Shown in pieces: positions 24,991 to 37,600 of a stretch of 64,000 nt of DNA; within the stretch, counting starts at the first letter, position 1, and each line of letters starts with the position of its first letter. This DNA is from Parus major. Its lineage: Eukaryota; Chordata; Aves; Passeriformes; Paridae. Location: the NCBI RefSeq assembly GCF_001522545.3, contig NC_031774.1, forward strand, positions 49,035,410-49,099,409, read 5' to 3'. The notes under the pieces are model-generated. The model was given only the letters and a program-made list of their open reading frames with translations. It did not search any database and was not told the DNA's origin. Made by a program: the position numbers and the translations under genes.

Positions 24991-26879
24991 AAATAATTTC
25001 ATAGAATATCATATAATGAAGTTATAGTCTTTTCTTGCACAACTCTGGTTTTCCACACTAATGGAATTACTGGTTTTTGTCCTGGAAAACTGATAAGAAA
25101 GTATATCATCTGAAGCAACAAGTAAATAAATGATCAGAAAAGAGTTATGTAGGAAAATAATGGGAAAAGCTAAAGCATGGTAGTTATTTAAGAGTATGCA
25201 TATGGAAATCACAATCCTTCACAGAGCTGATGACTTAAAATACTTTTTAAAAAGAAAATAAAAGTGAAACCAACAACTTAAGGCTGTGTAGTGTCCTTTC
25301 AGGATAGCCTGGAAGAAGGATGCCAGCTGAAGAAAGGACAATATTCTTTATTTACATTAAGTATGACTTGCAGAAATGTTGTAGTAGAGGAATGATGGAG
25401 CAAACATGCATGGGTGGTTTTGATACTGAAAGTCTCCTTTGAGGTGGGACAAGTCCCCACACCTGATGCATCTGGCCTAAACAACCAGTAGGGTTGAAAC
25501 CTCCACATATGGTAAATTAATTGATTTAGAACATATGCACACAGGGGGCCTGTCTTCTCTAAGGATTTGTTCAGTTCTATAAAAACTGGGATGGAAAAAA
25601 CAGGAAGGAAGGTCAGTAGCATCTGGAAATTGGCTGTCCTATAGAGAGATCATGCAGCTCAAATGCCCTGAGTTGGGTTTGGAAACATGATTTACGTTTC
25701 CCTGTGCCAGCTTTGATGAATTTGGTGCCACATTACATAGCAAAGGGTGTCTGGGGAATTCTCTGACTATCATGTGAGGTGTCAACATGTATGTAGAGGT
25801 GTTATGTAAAGTCTAGTACGACTATGGTAATCAGACGTATCAAGTGACAAGCTGCTCACAAAGTCTTGGAACCCGGGAGCTTTGCACATGGGGATGCACC
25901 TGGATTAAGAAGCACACAGTCTCTGCACAAGGTCAGAGGAGACAGGAATTGGGCTCCTCAAGCAGGTGTTGCAGGCTGTTCAAGGACCATGGGCCAGGGC
26001 TTCTTGCAGAATCAGTTGCGGTGCATTGCTAGAGGCAATGAGCTGTGGGCAGTTTGACCAAATTGGTGTGGCAGGTGTTTTGAGAGGCATAGTGCACCAG
26101 AAAGCCAAAATGACTCTTCACATGTAGGGGGAGGTGGAAGACATAAAATGCAAAAGTAGGATGCAGTGCCTCTTGTCTGACAATAGCTTTTCTTGGGAAG
26201 GAACTGTACATTTCTTTCCACATTTCAGTAGAAAGGGCCACGTGTCTGTGCCTTCTAGGCACTGGCACTCCTGCTGCATCTCTGAGACTTTGAGGCCAAA
26301 GGGAGATTGGTGTTATGATAAGTTTCAGCAAAAGTTTCAGCAAAAGTGATTTCTTTAAGGAAAAAAAAAAAAACCAACAGTTTTGTACCATGACCATATG
26401 GCATTAGCCTTGTTAGCACAACTTGATAGAGATCACCTTAGAGACAGAATGGAATTCCTTTTCTTCCTCTGACTGGTATCTCTTTTGAAGTCATATTTGT
26501 TCCTTGTTCTGATGCATAGGGGTTCCAGACCACAGCATATGAACATATCTTGTACCATCCCAGAAGTAAAAGGGTCTACCAGAAAATCAACATTGAAAGC
26601 ATCCAGAAACTGCATGAGCAACACATGATTTTTGTACAGTTCTTCTTTCCTCCCTAAGGGTCCTAGAGCATTTTATTCCCTCATCTGACACTGAAATGCA
26701 GCCACCTCTGGGGTGGAAGCCAGCAGCCATTCAGCATCAGGGACAGTGCCATATTTAAGCAAGATAAATGCACAGAAGAAAGACCATCTGTTAGCATGCC
26801 AGTCAATTTGTAGATACAAGTAGATCCATAGCAAGATGTGACAAATCCATGTGCCAGAGCCCCCTCCAATATTTCTAGC
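24991..26879. other. non-coding stretch, possibly old retroviral debris
   Basis: No clear family. The segment is slightly richer in GC than its surroundings after 25.3 kb. It includes a tandem pair of the 12-mer AAGTTTCAGCAA at 26321-26349 and an A run at 26361-26373. If the patch to the right is an LTR, internal element sequence could lie here, but I see no gag, pol or env motif. Confidence 0.4.
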
Positions 26880-27250
26880 AGAGTACAGACAAACATAAGG
26901 AAGTCATTTGTGCATGCCCTAATGGTGCTGTCAGCCTGCCTGGGTGGACTCTGCTCTCTGTGATATCACTGTTCCCCTCTGGGACAAGGGACAGAGAGGA
27001 GTTGATGTTATCAGTCAATGGCTCCCCTATATAAGGGCATGAAGGTAGGCATGACAAGTGTTTTGCTCAGCTCTAGTCAGTGGCTTTTGCCAAAGCCTTG
27101 AGCCAAAGCTCCTCCGGACGAGTGCCCAGAAACGTTTGGCTCTAAAACCAAGCTGAGAGATCTCTAAGAGCCAAGTTGTAGAAGCCTCATGGAGTCTCTG
27201 TGGCCAAAACCATGGAAAAGGAAATTAGCTTTGAATAGAGCCCTTATAGA
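26880..27250 (+). promoter_or_regulatory. TATA-box promoter-like patch, possible old solo LTR
   Basis: TATATAAG at 27028-27035 lies in a locally more GC-rich segment, with a CAATGG word 12 bases upstream. A CpG-containing CTCCGGACGAG lies about 80 bases downstream. This spacing is what an LTR or a pol II core promoter would show. No polyadenylation signal, terminal TG/CA pair or target-site duplication could be fixed, so the LTR reading is a guess. It could also be a chance TATA in unique sequence. Confidence 0.3.
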
Positions 27251-29160
27251 TCAAACACCCAGAGTAGACTAAACATCTTTGACAATGAGTCTAATATTTC
27301 ATGGCAAGGCAATTTTGCTCAGTAATTTGTTCAGATCTAAATGCTTTTAGTTCTCTAAGTTCATTTCTCACTAAATTATTTTCTCAGGACAGTTTGTTTG
27401 AACATAATAAGGAATCCAAGCTTCAGCTAGAGCAAGACCTTTGCAATACAAGTGCACGTGTTATAATACCTTATTTTCCATCATGGGAATTTAATCAAAA
27501 TCACTACAATGACAGCCTATAGCAGAGATTTTTCAATAATGCATGTTAAAATGGTTATTATGTAATGACTTAGAAGTAGGGAGTTAAAAGATGATAGTGT
27601 GTTTCAGCATACAATATGCTATGAAGGATTAGCTAAACTATTGGGAGCCCACACAGGTCTCCACTACCCTCAGCACTTGTGAGTCATTGTGGTCTTGTTT
27701 GTTTCTCTGATAAATTCAGTAAACTGGGGTGTAGTATATCACGCAGCAGTGCCATATATCATTCCATTCTCTAATAGGAACATAAAACAACCATTGATTG
27801 CAAACAGGCTCTTCTAAAGATTCACTACACTGTTTGGTATTTTCAAATGTTTTTATGTTGGCAAGCTATTATAATAACTCATATGGGATCAAAATGCATA
27901 TAACTTATTCCAAAGTATTCCACATGCTAATTAAGTAAACAGAAATGCACTTGTCTCTACCTCCTCTATCAAAAGCAAGCATGCTTATTCTCCACAACAT
28001 TATTTCACTTCAACTTCTCCTCTTTATGTATCATTCCAAACCTTCTTCCCCCACCTCCAGAATTCATATTCCTGTTCACTGAGTCTCTTGTTACTGTCTC
28101 TGCCTTTTCATATATCTAAAATATTAAAGTAAAGCAAGGCAATGAGTCACTTTTTATCTCTCCAAGGAGGAGAGAGGAAGATGACACATTGTGCACTGAT
28201 CTTACTAAGAAAAATGCAGTAAATGTGGAGAAGTTTGGTTTTTTTTTTATTTAATCTTTATCAAAACTGCATTGCACGAGTCAGCTTCATTTCTGAAAAA
28301 AACAAACAAGAGAGAGCAAAGCAAAGACAGGTGGAAAAAGAACTAGGAATTTTACCAATTACAACATTTTTTTCAGTTCATTTCAGAGCACTGGATACTT
28401 GCCTACAGCTTGAAGATAGTCATATGAAAAAGTTTGATTTTTTTTAATATTAAGCAAAATAAGTTTTCCCTCAATGTCCATATGTGTAAGTTCCATTAGC
28501 ATTACTCATCTGCATAAACCAAGGGAAGAGCATTTTGTATTGTATTTTCACATTTGAAGCCAGAACTACAGTCTTCCATTAGTTTGTTTATGGATTATAT
28601 ATTTTTTAGAGAGCAGGCACCATTAACACCTTCACACAGCATTGTTGGGGTGATCTCTGAGCTGACATTTTGGGATCCACATTGTGCTGAAGGCAGAGGG
28701 GGAATGTCTGTCCCTCTGAGTTTCCCTCCCTGCAGAGCTTGGGGGGCTTTTTGAAAAGACTCTCCATCTGAATTGATTACTTGCTTAAGGACAAGTGGGG
28801 CTTTGGATTTCTGATGTATCCAAGAAGGAATATGCAGTGGGATGGGAGGACAAAGAGACTGGCACAAGTGAAGTGCTGGGACTAGGAAGTTGCTCCCACT
28901 AAGGAATCTTCAAAGGAGTTCACCTGGGTGAAAATGGCCTCTGAGGTACGAATGGCTCACACCCCAACTTGTGGCTATAATTAGTTGTGCCAGAGGAACA
29001 GCCAAAACCAGCTGCTCCACGATGTCTCATTAGATCTGCCATTTTACACACAGCAGCCAAAGACAAAACAGGCAGTTGCTTGGCAGAAGCCTGAGGCTGC
29101 TTGGCACCACAGCACAAGCATGCTCTTAGCTCTGGCTGTGGCCAACCCCAGGCACAGAGG

Positions 29161-29194
29161 GAAGGAGAAAGAGAGGAGGAGGAGGAGGAGGAGG
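29161..29194. repeat. (GGA)n purine microsatellite
   Basis: About seven GGA units preceded by AGAAAGAGA, followed by a CpG-containing GGTGGCGCC. Confidence 0.85.
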
Positions 29195-30918
29195 TGGCGC
29201 CAACAGGCAGTGCCAAGCTTCATTATTGCAACAAGATTTACAGGTTGTGGGTTAGCTTTCTAAGCAGGTAACAATGCCTGAAATGATAGAGAAGGACACA
29301 CAGCATATCTGAATCTCTCAGGAATGCTGTGAGGTCTGAAGAGCAAAGGGAATTGTGTCATATCCATGCTACTCTCAAGTCTGGCAGTGGGCTCCCATCC
29401 CTGGGTGTTTCTGTGAAAACAGAGGCCTAGCAAGCCAGCCTTTCAGTGCTTCATAGCATATAGAAGGATTTTGAGTGTTATAATTGAAAGATTAGCTACA
29501 ATCACCCCAAGCTCCAGTTCAGATTCAGACATCCACTGTGATTGAGGTCCTTAGTAGCTGTATATTTCCATTTACTGTTAATCTATCAAAATGCATTTAT
29601 GCAAAATAACCATTGTAAAGGAAGCAGGCAGTTTAAGAGGATGCCCTATTATTTTATGGATAGACTTTCTCTTACAGTGTATGTTTCAAATGCAAATTTG
29701 AAATGGATCTTCCACTTTGAGGTGAAAGTTTCAACTTGCTGATACACCCTAACTTTAATAGTCTCCTATTTATCTGTGTTGAAGAAGACAATACTAATTC
29801 CTTCAAAATAATATCTCAGAACTCTCATTGCAGATCCCTGTGGTCCCTCACAGTGAAGTCACAAAAATGCAGATCCTGTTAAAAGAAATTAATATATTTC
29901 ATTAAATAAAGTGAAGTTTGTGGATTTTTAGTTCTTTGCTGCCTTGGCATCTCTACTTGTTTTTCCAAGACGGTTCTTAATGGTCCTAAGATCACTCATA
30001 ACTTCTGGACATTCTGGACAGTGCTCACCTGCACTAGAATGTAGAGTACAAACATTTGTATTTGGAAGCCATAAACTTATCTTCCTCCCCTGAGACTTTT
30101 GCTTGGTTATTTGGCTCCATTGTGGTGAATGTCTCAGCAGCTCTGACCTGAAGGAGCATCCTGATCTGAACAGAGGAGCTGTTGGAATCAGGATGGTGGG
30201 GCTGCATGCCAGATAAGGAACAGTATACCTTGTTCAATCCCTTTACCTACACAGGGAACAATTAAATTCTCAAATCCACCTCAACCCATTGCTTGCCCAG
30301 TTAGTTCACTTTTTCCAATGAAGATTTTATAAGGGTGTTGCTCTTAAACTTTAGCAGCATGCTCAGCCCTTCCAGTCCCCCTTGGACACAAGAGATTTTG
30401 GATCACCATTGCTACCTAAGCCTCACCTTCAGACTGACAGGCTGAAGCATTTCTGCAGGCTTCAGGAATAGTCCTTTGACCAAACTGAGCAGAGCAAGCC
30501 CTGCAAGTAAACATTTAACTCTCATCTGTGCTTTAGGAAAAATCTCTTGGAAAATCTGCCCCACAGCTATCTGGGACAAACTGCAGAATGCCCACACTGT
30601 ATCCTGAAATGTCTGAGGAGAAAATACAGGCCTCTGAGCACTTTGCCAAATAAGTGGTGGCTGTGCTTGTAGAGGACATGTTTATACAAGAAATTATGAA
30701 AAGTGCACAATAATGTCTAAAAGAAATAAGCCCTCAAGGGTGCAGCTCTTCTTACAGAAAAAAAGCTAAAAAAGAATTATAATCTTCAGTGTGTATCCTT
30801 AAATTTATGCTGTACCTTTGAATGTGTTGAGGTTTTGGAAATTCCTCATTCTCACATGAAAATATATTCAAAACTTAGTCCTCTTAAGGTATTTATTTCT
30901 CTTTCCAGTTCTGGGCAG

Positions 30919-30955
30919 AAAAATAAAAATAAAAAAACAAACAAAAAAAGCCCCA

Positions 30956-30987
<32 letters not shown>

Positions 30988-31000
30988 CAAAGAAAAATAA
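30919..31000. repeat. A-rich (CAAA)n tract
   Basis: Irregular AAATAA and CAAA units with two short CCCC interruptions. It is possibly a retroposon tail, but no body is recognisable. Confidence 0.85.
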
Positions 31001-31936
31001 ATACATTCATGTCTAAACCATAATCCTTGCAGTGAAAGTAAACTGGGGACTCTCCAAACAATGCCAAGTATGAAGAAGCAAAGATGGATTCCCCCACTAA
31101 TGTTTTAAGGCCTTTTCCCCCCTAGTAATGTTAAATTAAGTCTTACAACAAATCTGACAGGATTTCAGGCTGAAGCAGCACACTCCAAGCACCTCAGCAG
31201 CAGTGATGGAAATCTGCATAACCCTTACAGGTACAGAAAGTGACTCCATCCCTTCAGAGAGCAGGTAAGCCATACATCATGAACCTGTACTCCAGAAGCA
31301 AGCATGGAGTTCTGCACGGAGAGGGAGGATGGATGGGAAGTGAGAGCACTTTCAGGGGAGTGTAACACAACCCTCTCCTCTGCCGTTCCCTTCTCCTGGC
31401 ATCAGGGTGGATGGAATTCTCCTCATGCATTATTGATAGGCCCAAAAGCCTGCCAAGCTTGCCTGCTTTTTTTTTGTGACAGACAAAGGAGGGTACACGG
31501 ATGGCACCTCTCACTGCTCGGGGCTCTGCTTTCATTAAGAACATTTTCTGCCTGTTCTCCAAGGGCACCCTCTGTCAGAGACTGCCACGCAATAAAGAAA
31601 ATATGGCTTTGAAGTCCAGTGAATAGAAACAAAATGAATTAGCGTTCAGGTGTTCGTGCAACCTGATTACAAAGGCCCAATTCAGTGGTGTCCTTCACAC
31701 CTTTTCACTTGTCCCTGCATAATCTCTACACATCTTTTAGGCTCTCTGCCTTTCTATTCCCCCTCCTCCCTGTTCCCCCCGTCCCTTTATTTCCTAATGC
31801 TTGCAGGTCCTCCAGGAAGACACAAGCACTTACAGTTGTTGAGTGATTAAATATTTATAATCAGGGCAATGAGTGAGGTGTTGAATAATAAATGCTAAGG
31901 TTGAGACGGCCTTAGATAATTTCTGCAGATTTCTTC

Positions 31937-32930
31937 NNNNNNNNNNNNNNNNNNNNNNNNNNNNNNNNNNNNNNNNNNNNNNNNNNNNNNNNNNNNNNNN
32001 NNNNNNNNNNNNNNNNNNNNNNNNNNNNNNNNNNNNNNNNNNNNNNNNNNNNNNNNNNNNNNNNNNNNNNNNNNNNNNNNNNNNNNNNNNNNNNNNNNNN
32101 NNNNNNNNNNNNNNNNNNNNNNNNNNNNNNNNNNNNNNNNNNNNNNNNNNNNNNNNNNNNNNNNNNNNNNNNNNNNNNNNNNNNNNNNNNNNNNNNNNNN
32201 NNNNNNNNNNNNNNNNNNNNNNNNNNNNNNNNNNNNNNNNNNNNNNNNNNNNNNNNNNNNNNNNNNNNNNNNNNNNNNNNNNNNNNNNNNNNNNNNNNNN
32301 NNNNNNNNNNNNNNNNNNNNNNNNNNNNNNNNNNNNNNNNNNNNNNNNNNNNNNNNNNNNNNNNNNNNNNNNNNNNNNNNNNNNNNNNNNNNNNNNNNNN
32401 NNNNNNNNNNNNNNNNNNNNNNNNNNNNNNNNNNNNNNNNNNNNNNNNNNNNNNNNNNNNNNNNNNNNNNNNNNNNNNNNNNNNNNNNNNNNNNNNNNNN
32501 NNNNNNNNNNNNNNNNNNNNNNNNNNNNNNNNNNNNNNNNNNNNNNNNNNNNNNNNNNNNNNNNNNNNNNNNNNNNNNNNNNNNNNNNNNNNNNNNNNNN
32601 NNNNNNNNNNNNNNNNNNNNNNNNNNNNNNNNNNNNNNNNNNNNNNNNNNNNNNNNNNNNNNNNNNNNNNNNNNNNNNNNNNNNNNNNNNNNNNNNNNNN
32701 NNNNNNNNNNNNNNNNNNNNNNNNNNNNNNNNNNNNNNNNNNNNNNNNNNNNNNNNNNNNNNNNNNNNNNNNNNNNNNNNNNNNNNNNNNNNNNNNNNNN
32801 NNNNNNNNNNNNNNNNNNNNNNNNNNNNNNNNNNNNNNNNNNNNNNNNNNNNNNNNNNNNNNNNNNNNNNNNNNNNNNNNNNNNNNNNNNNNNNNNNNNN
32901 NNNNNNNNNNNNNNNNNNNNNNNNNNNNNN
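31937..32930. other. assembly gap (994 N)
   Basis: A run of 994 undetermined bases. The right edge opens directly into a CT-rich tract and the left edge ends in a TTTCTTC, so the missing sequence probably includes more pyrimidine repeat. Confidence 0.99.
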
Positions 32931-32998
32931 CTCTTCTCTTTCTCTTCTCTCTTTTCTTCTTCTTTCTATTCTTTCTCTTTCTATCTCTCTCTTTTATA
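32931..32998. repeat. CT-rich low-complexity tract at gap edge
   Basis: Almost pure C/T, with CTCTT, TTCTCTT and TCTCTCTC units, starting at the first known base after the gap. It is probably the tail end of a longer pyrimidine array that defeated assembly. Confidence 0.9.
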
Positions 32999-33129
32999 TT
33001 TTTAAGCCTCTATGACAGGCAATAGTCCTTTATCACTGTTTCTTTCATGAACCTTAACCCTGAAAATGTGACAGAGCTGTTAGTATAACCTTACATAGAC
33101 ATGCATAAAGTTTTCATTGGTTGTTGCTT

Positions 33130-33247
33130 GCTCACATGTGGCTTTTATATCATGATGTGACTCTTCAGGATGTCCTGTCCAGGACCAGGAGTTGGACTCA
33201 ATCCTTGTGGGTCTCTTCCAATTCAGCATATTCTGTGATTTTGTAAT
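33130..33247 (+). mobile_element. CR1 LINE 3' end
   Basis: The plus strand carries the typical avian CR1 3' end: GATGTGACTCTTCAGGATG, then AGGACCAGGAGTTGGACTC, then CCTTGTGGGTCTCTTCCAA, then AGCATATTCTGTGATTTTGT as the terminal octamer region. Only the untranslated end is present, consistent with heavy 5' truncation. The related passerine SINE shares this tail, but no tRNA-like head is seen upstream. Confidence 0.8.
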
Positions 33248-34257
33248 ATATTGAAAAATATACATAAATGTATCTCTACATCAGATAGTGTTTACTTAAG
33301 AAATGAAAGTCTGTAATAAATGGTCAGTGAGCTGTTAGGGACAGTTACAACATGTTGTGATGAGGAAGATAAGTGACTTATATAAAGCTTCTTTAAAGAG
33401 CTGTCATTGTAGCTAACACTGCACTTTACAGAACTGACTGAACATCTAGATTATCCAGAGGTTTCTTTTGATTTGAACTAGGAATGAACTTAGTGTTTAA
33501 TATATTTCTTTCCTCTCCTTAATTTCCCTAAGCGATAGCATTCAGGCTTGAGCTTTTTTCCATTTTATTTCCTTAGAATATACACTTTGAAAACAAAAGA
33601 GTGCTGTTTTCCAGAGTCAAGTGATAATTTCAGTTTAAGGAAAGTAAATTCTTCTTTAGGAAATATCTCAGACACTTGTGGCATGGAGAAAAAGCCTGAG
33701 AAAGTGATATCATGAAATCATGAGATCAGAATTCCTGCAGCAAGTAAAAAGCTTTTTGCTCCCTTTCTCTCCTTCCAGTTACACTCATGGCTATGCAGCA
33801 AACTGATTTGTCATTTCTGAATGCTAGATTTCATGGAGAACTGCCAGTATAGCATAGACAAAGCAAAATACAAAGCAATGACTCCTGTGATCCAGGGTTC
33901 ACAGAGGCTAAACTTGAAATGACCAAAAGTAGGAAAAATGCATTCAGCAATAGGATTTGGAAAAATAGCAAAAAAGATTTCTGACAGTTAGGAGCTTTGA
34001 AGCATTTCAGTGTCAAAGAGGACTTAACCTGGAGCATAAAACTAACAAAGAAGCATTAGGAACCCTGCAGTCTGTCTCCAATCAAGTCACTCTGTATCAC
34101 TTAACTCCTCTCAAAATGAATGTCACTGTATTTCCACATTCCATGACACTGTTTTGAAACTTGATAAACAAATGTTCTATATTATTCTAAGATTTTAAAA
34201 TTAGAAAGGAACTGAAAAACAGTCAAAGGGCAAGGCAATGTAAAGGTTTCTGTCTGG
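33248..34257. other. non-coding stretch
   Basis: AT-rich sequence with no gene, repeat family or regulatory signature that I recognise. Confidence 0.6.
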
Positions 34258-34665
34258 TGCTCCTTCCCTCTCACATTTTTCCCCTTTCTCCAAGGTGTAC
34301 ACTTCTACACAGGTCACAGCTCCTTCAGGAAAAACCCACCTGCTCTGCCATAGTCCTCCCCACAGGCTGCAGTGTGGCTACCTGTGCCACCATGGAGCAC
34401 CTCATCTATGTTTTATTCCTCCTGACCTTGGTGTTCCCTCTGTTTCTTTTCACTCTTTTTGTTCCCTGCTCTTCTTCCCTCTGAGCAACACTTCCTGACC
34501 TTAACTATATGTTCCCAGGGCACCAGTTTGGCTGATGGGTGTACCTGCATCCTGTGATGGGGCTGTGGCAACCAGCTCTTCAGCAGAGGGCAACCCCAGC
34601 CTCTTCTCAGAGGCCACCTTGAAAATCCCTGCTGCCAGCACAGACACCCAAAATAAGATAAAAGA
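34258..34665 (+). repeat. LTR-like avian interspersed repeat (family uncertain)
   Basis: This segment is richer in C and G than its surroundings. It follows a pattern I recall from a widespread avian repeat: a GGTCACAGCTCCTTCAGG block, a CTCTGCCATAGTCCTCC block, CACCATGGAGCACCTC, a CTGACCTTGGTGTTCCCTC block, a pyrimidine-rich segment, then a GGGGCTGTGGCAACC-like block and a CAGACACCCAAAATAA end. Open frames of 67-86 codons cross it on both strands and are explained by the repeat. I cannot give the family name. Confidence 0.4.
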
Positions 34666-37600
34666 ATTTGCAAAAAATTAATTTTTCTGAATGTTCAATC
34701 TAACATGCTGTAGCTGGATGCTGATGAGGAGTATTTCTCCTGATGCATTCTGTTGTTTGACTTTTCAGCTATAAATACATATAAAGAGAAATTAAGCTGT
34801 CCACTTAAGCTCAGTCACTGAAATACAAAAGGGAATAGGGTTTGAGTTTAAATCAAAACATCTTCACACAGGTGATTCACTCTATAATGCAAACGATACA
34901 GCTGCTATGGTCACATTGTCTCATCATATTATCTATCATTATATCAAATAATTTGAAATAGTATGACATCCAAAAGAAAGCATGGCATTGATATTTCAAT
35001 GAGGAAAATGGGGATACCAAGGCAGACTATAAAGGTCATCAGGGATGAAAATATTTGCTCTATTTACATGTGCAGCTTCAAACACAAGAAGAGTGCAACA
35101 ACAGAATCAATAAACTGAGATTTCTTGAGGACTTTTTCCTTATTCTTGTCCCCAAACACTGCAGATGTTATAATCCTATCCTCCTACCTGGCTTCGTGCT
35201 TAATGGCTACTCCATATTCCTGTTGTACCTCACCAGGCTTCAAGAACTCAGTCTTTAATAAATTCATATGTTTACTTACATGCATGGACCATTTATATCT
35301 AGAAAGATGAGAGGAAAATATGTATCCTGTATGAAGAAATTTCCAGAAACCTATTTGGACTGTAACCTCTCCAGAGCAGCATGCACAGTGGTAGCTCTTG
35401 GTGTTCTCTATGGCTTCTATCCCCATCATAAGTTGACAATAGATGTCACAAAACTAATTTGTTCAAACAAATTTGATTTCTTACACCTTTTTGGTATTTA
35501 CAGAGGAGTAAAAAAACATCACTTAGTCAATTCTCTTAAGTGAACTCAAGCATTTAATCTTAGCATTCTTGGAGTTTTCTATTAATTTCTCATAGCATTT
35601 TCTGTTTCCAGAACTGGGTCCTTTACTAGAGATACTGTGTCAACTTTTAGCTGTAAAATGCTACAAACCCATCAGTTTCAGGAGAGTTGCTTGTGATTTT
35701 CACTGATCAATAGAGATGAAAAGTGAGTATGAAGAAAAAGTCCCATTTACACTTCAGACTGTTACACCACCTGTCTCTATCTTGGTATGTAAAAGTCATT
35801 ACAGGGTTAAGGCTGTGTTACCATGGTAGAAAGAAAGAAGGAGGCCTCAAGGTGCACAAGATTTATTCCTCCCTCAAAACATAGTCTTTTGCCTCAAGTG
35901 ACCTATTACTCTTACAACTGAGCCCAGTTTTGAAACAGATAAAATGCTTACAAGTAATTTTTTCTCCCAAAGAGGACCATTTGGACTGTATATGTTGGAT
36001 AACATCCTGAGCACAGAGTGACTAATGGGAAAAGTTTCATAGAGGTGTTTGGGCTTGTAAGGAGACAGCACAGAACAGACAGGCCTTGTAACTAGACAAG
36101 ATCTTAGCCCTCTGCCTCATTCATCCCCTGGTTTAACAGAAAAGTAAACCACTTCTTCCCTCTCCCCTACACTCATCACTTCCTGGAGTAGGAGCTGCCA
36201 CTTCATGTGCATCTCCTACTAGCAAGGGTTTGATCTCAGTTAGGGCTTCTCGATGATATTATAATACAGAAATATAATGATGAGGATGGCAATAATAATG
36301 GTAGTGGTAAGAGACAAGAAAAAGTCATTCAGAACTCATTGTAAACATCTCAAAGTCAAGAGCAATCTCCAGATTTAAAAACAAATCCCACTTTATGGAG
36401 AGAAAATTATTCCATGTGAATAACTAAGTTATGTCAGTGTCTCAATACAAAATCTGCATAAATATTTGACTCCTAATAGTGCTCATTCATGTGATGCTTC
36501 ATGCTCCTCAGTTTCTCTTTGTCAGGCTCATCCTGAGCTTTCAGGCACCCTGAGATGGTGCATCACAGAGCTAGCAGAAGTGTGCATGCCACAACTAGAG
36601 CAGTGGAAGGAAAAGGTTGCCTAGAATTGTCTCCTAATTTCGTTTCCTCTCCCCACCAAGGGGTAATTGCTAAACCACCAACAGCTAAATAGACCCATCA
36701 ACAGATGCCAAGGCTGCTGCTAGGTTTCGGTCATGTCTTTCCCAGTAGGGGCCACTACAGAGCATCAAATAGGAAGGAAGACTGGGAAGAGAAAATGAGT
36801 ACAGTATAACAGAAGGAACCAGGTAAATATGAAAAATGCTTCACTGGAAGATTAATCCTTCCTGTAGTCCATCGTTAAAGTAATAAAAGGTTTATGATTC
36901 ATTTCTTACATTATAATGGAGGAGGCAATTAGTAATTACTGGATTTATAGTATTTGTTGTGTTAACTCAGCCAATAAAATACACAGCAAAACTGTTTTTC
37001 TGAAGCACATTCATTGCAAAGTAATGTTCTTGAAGCATTAAAAATGCAATCTAGTGCACTGCACTTCATGTATTATTACAGAAAGAAGTATAGTTCTCCA
37101 ACATGCACTGAGGTATTAAGAACTCAAATATTTTCCTTTTTTTCCTATGCAATTTTTTTTCCCCAAAGGAAGTTTAAACACTCTAAGTAATCTCCGGTAA
37201 TAAGATGTAGCACAAAACCCTACATGTGCTTAATGTCTATTATTAAAAAACTAAGCACCCTTTCTCAAACTTCCACATCTTTCTCCTTAATGTACAATCA
37301 AGTTTGTGTCTTTTCTTCACATGGGACAAAGGTCACAGAATCTTCACTGGCCACTGGAATTTCCTTTGTATCTGCCCTAGTAGTACTTTTTGCTTCCACT
37401 AAAGTAGTATTTGTTTCAGTAGTATTTTTGTCCTGCTGTGAATCAGAATTCCATTATTATACACTGGTCAGTTATACATAAAGATTTACATTCTGGAACT
37501 TCTACAAAGCAAATTTTACATGAAAACAGCTTTTAATGTATAGCCAAAATTTAAACTGAATTAACAAAAAATGAAAGTATCATTTCTGTTACATTCTTGT

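Larger units (their letters stand above)
27251..31936. other. non-coding stretch
   Basis: No gene recognised. It contains a GGA array at 29171-29194 and an A-rich CAAA array at 30919-31000. The last 100 bases before the gap (31840-31936) are AT-rich with TTTATAATC and AATAATAAAT words and no simple repeat. Confidence 0.55.

Noticed and set aside
26433..26624. Minus-strand frame near the TATA patch considered as retroviral protein debris
   Set aside because: I could not match any gag, pol or env motif in it.
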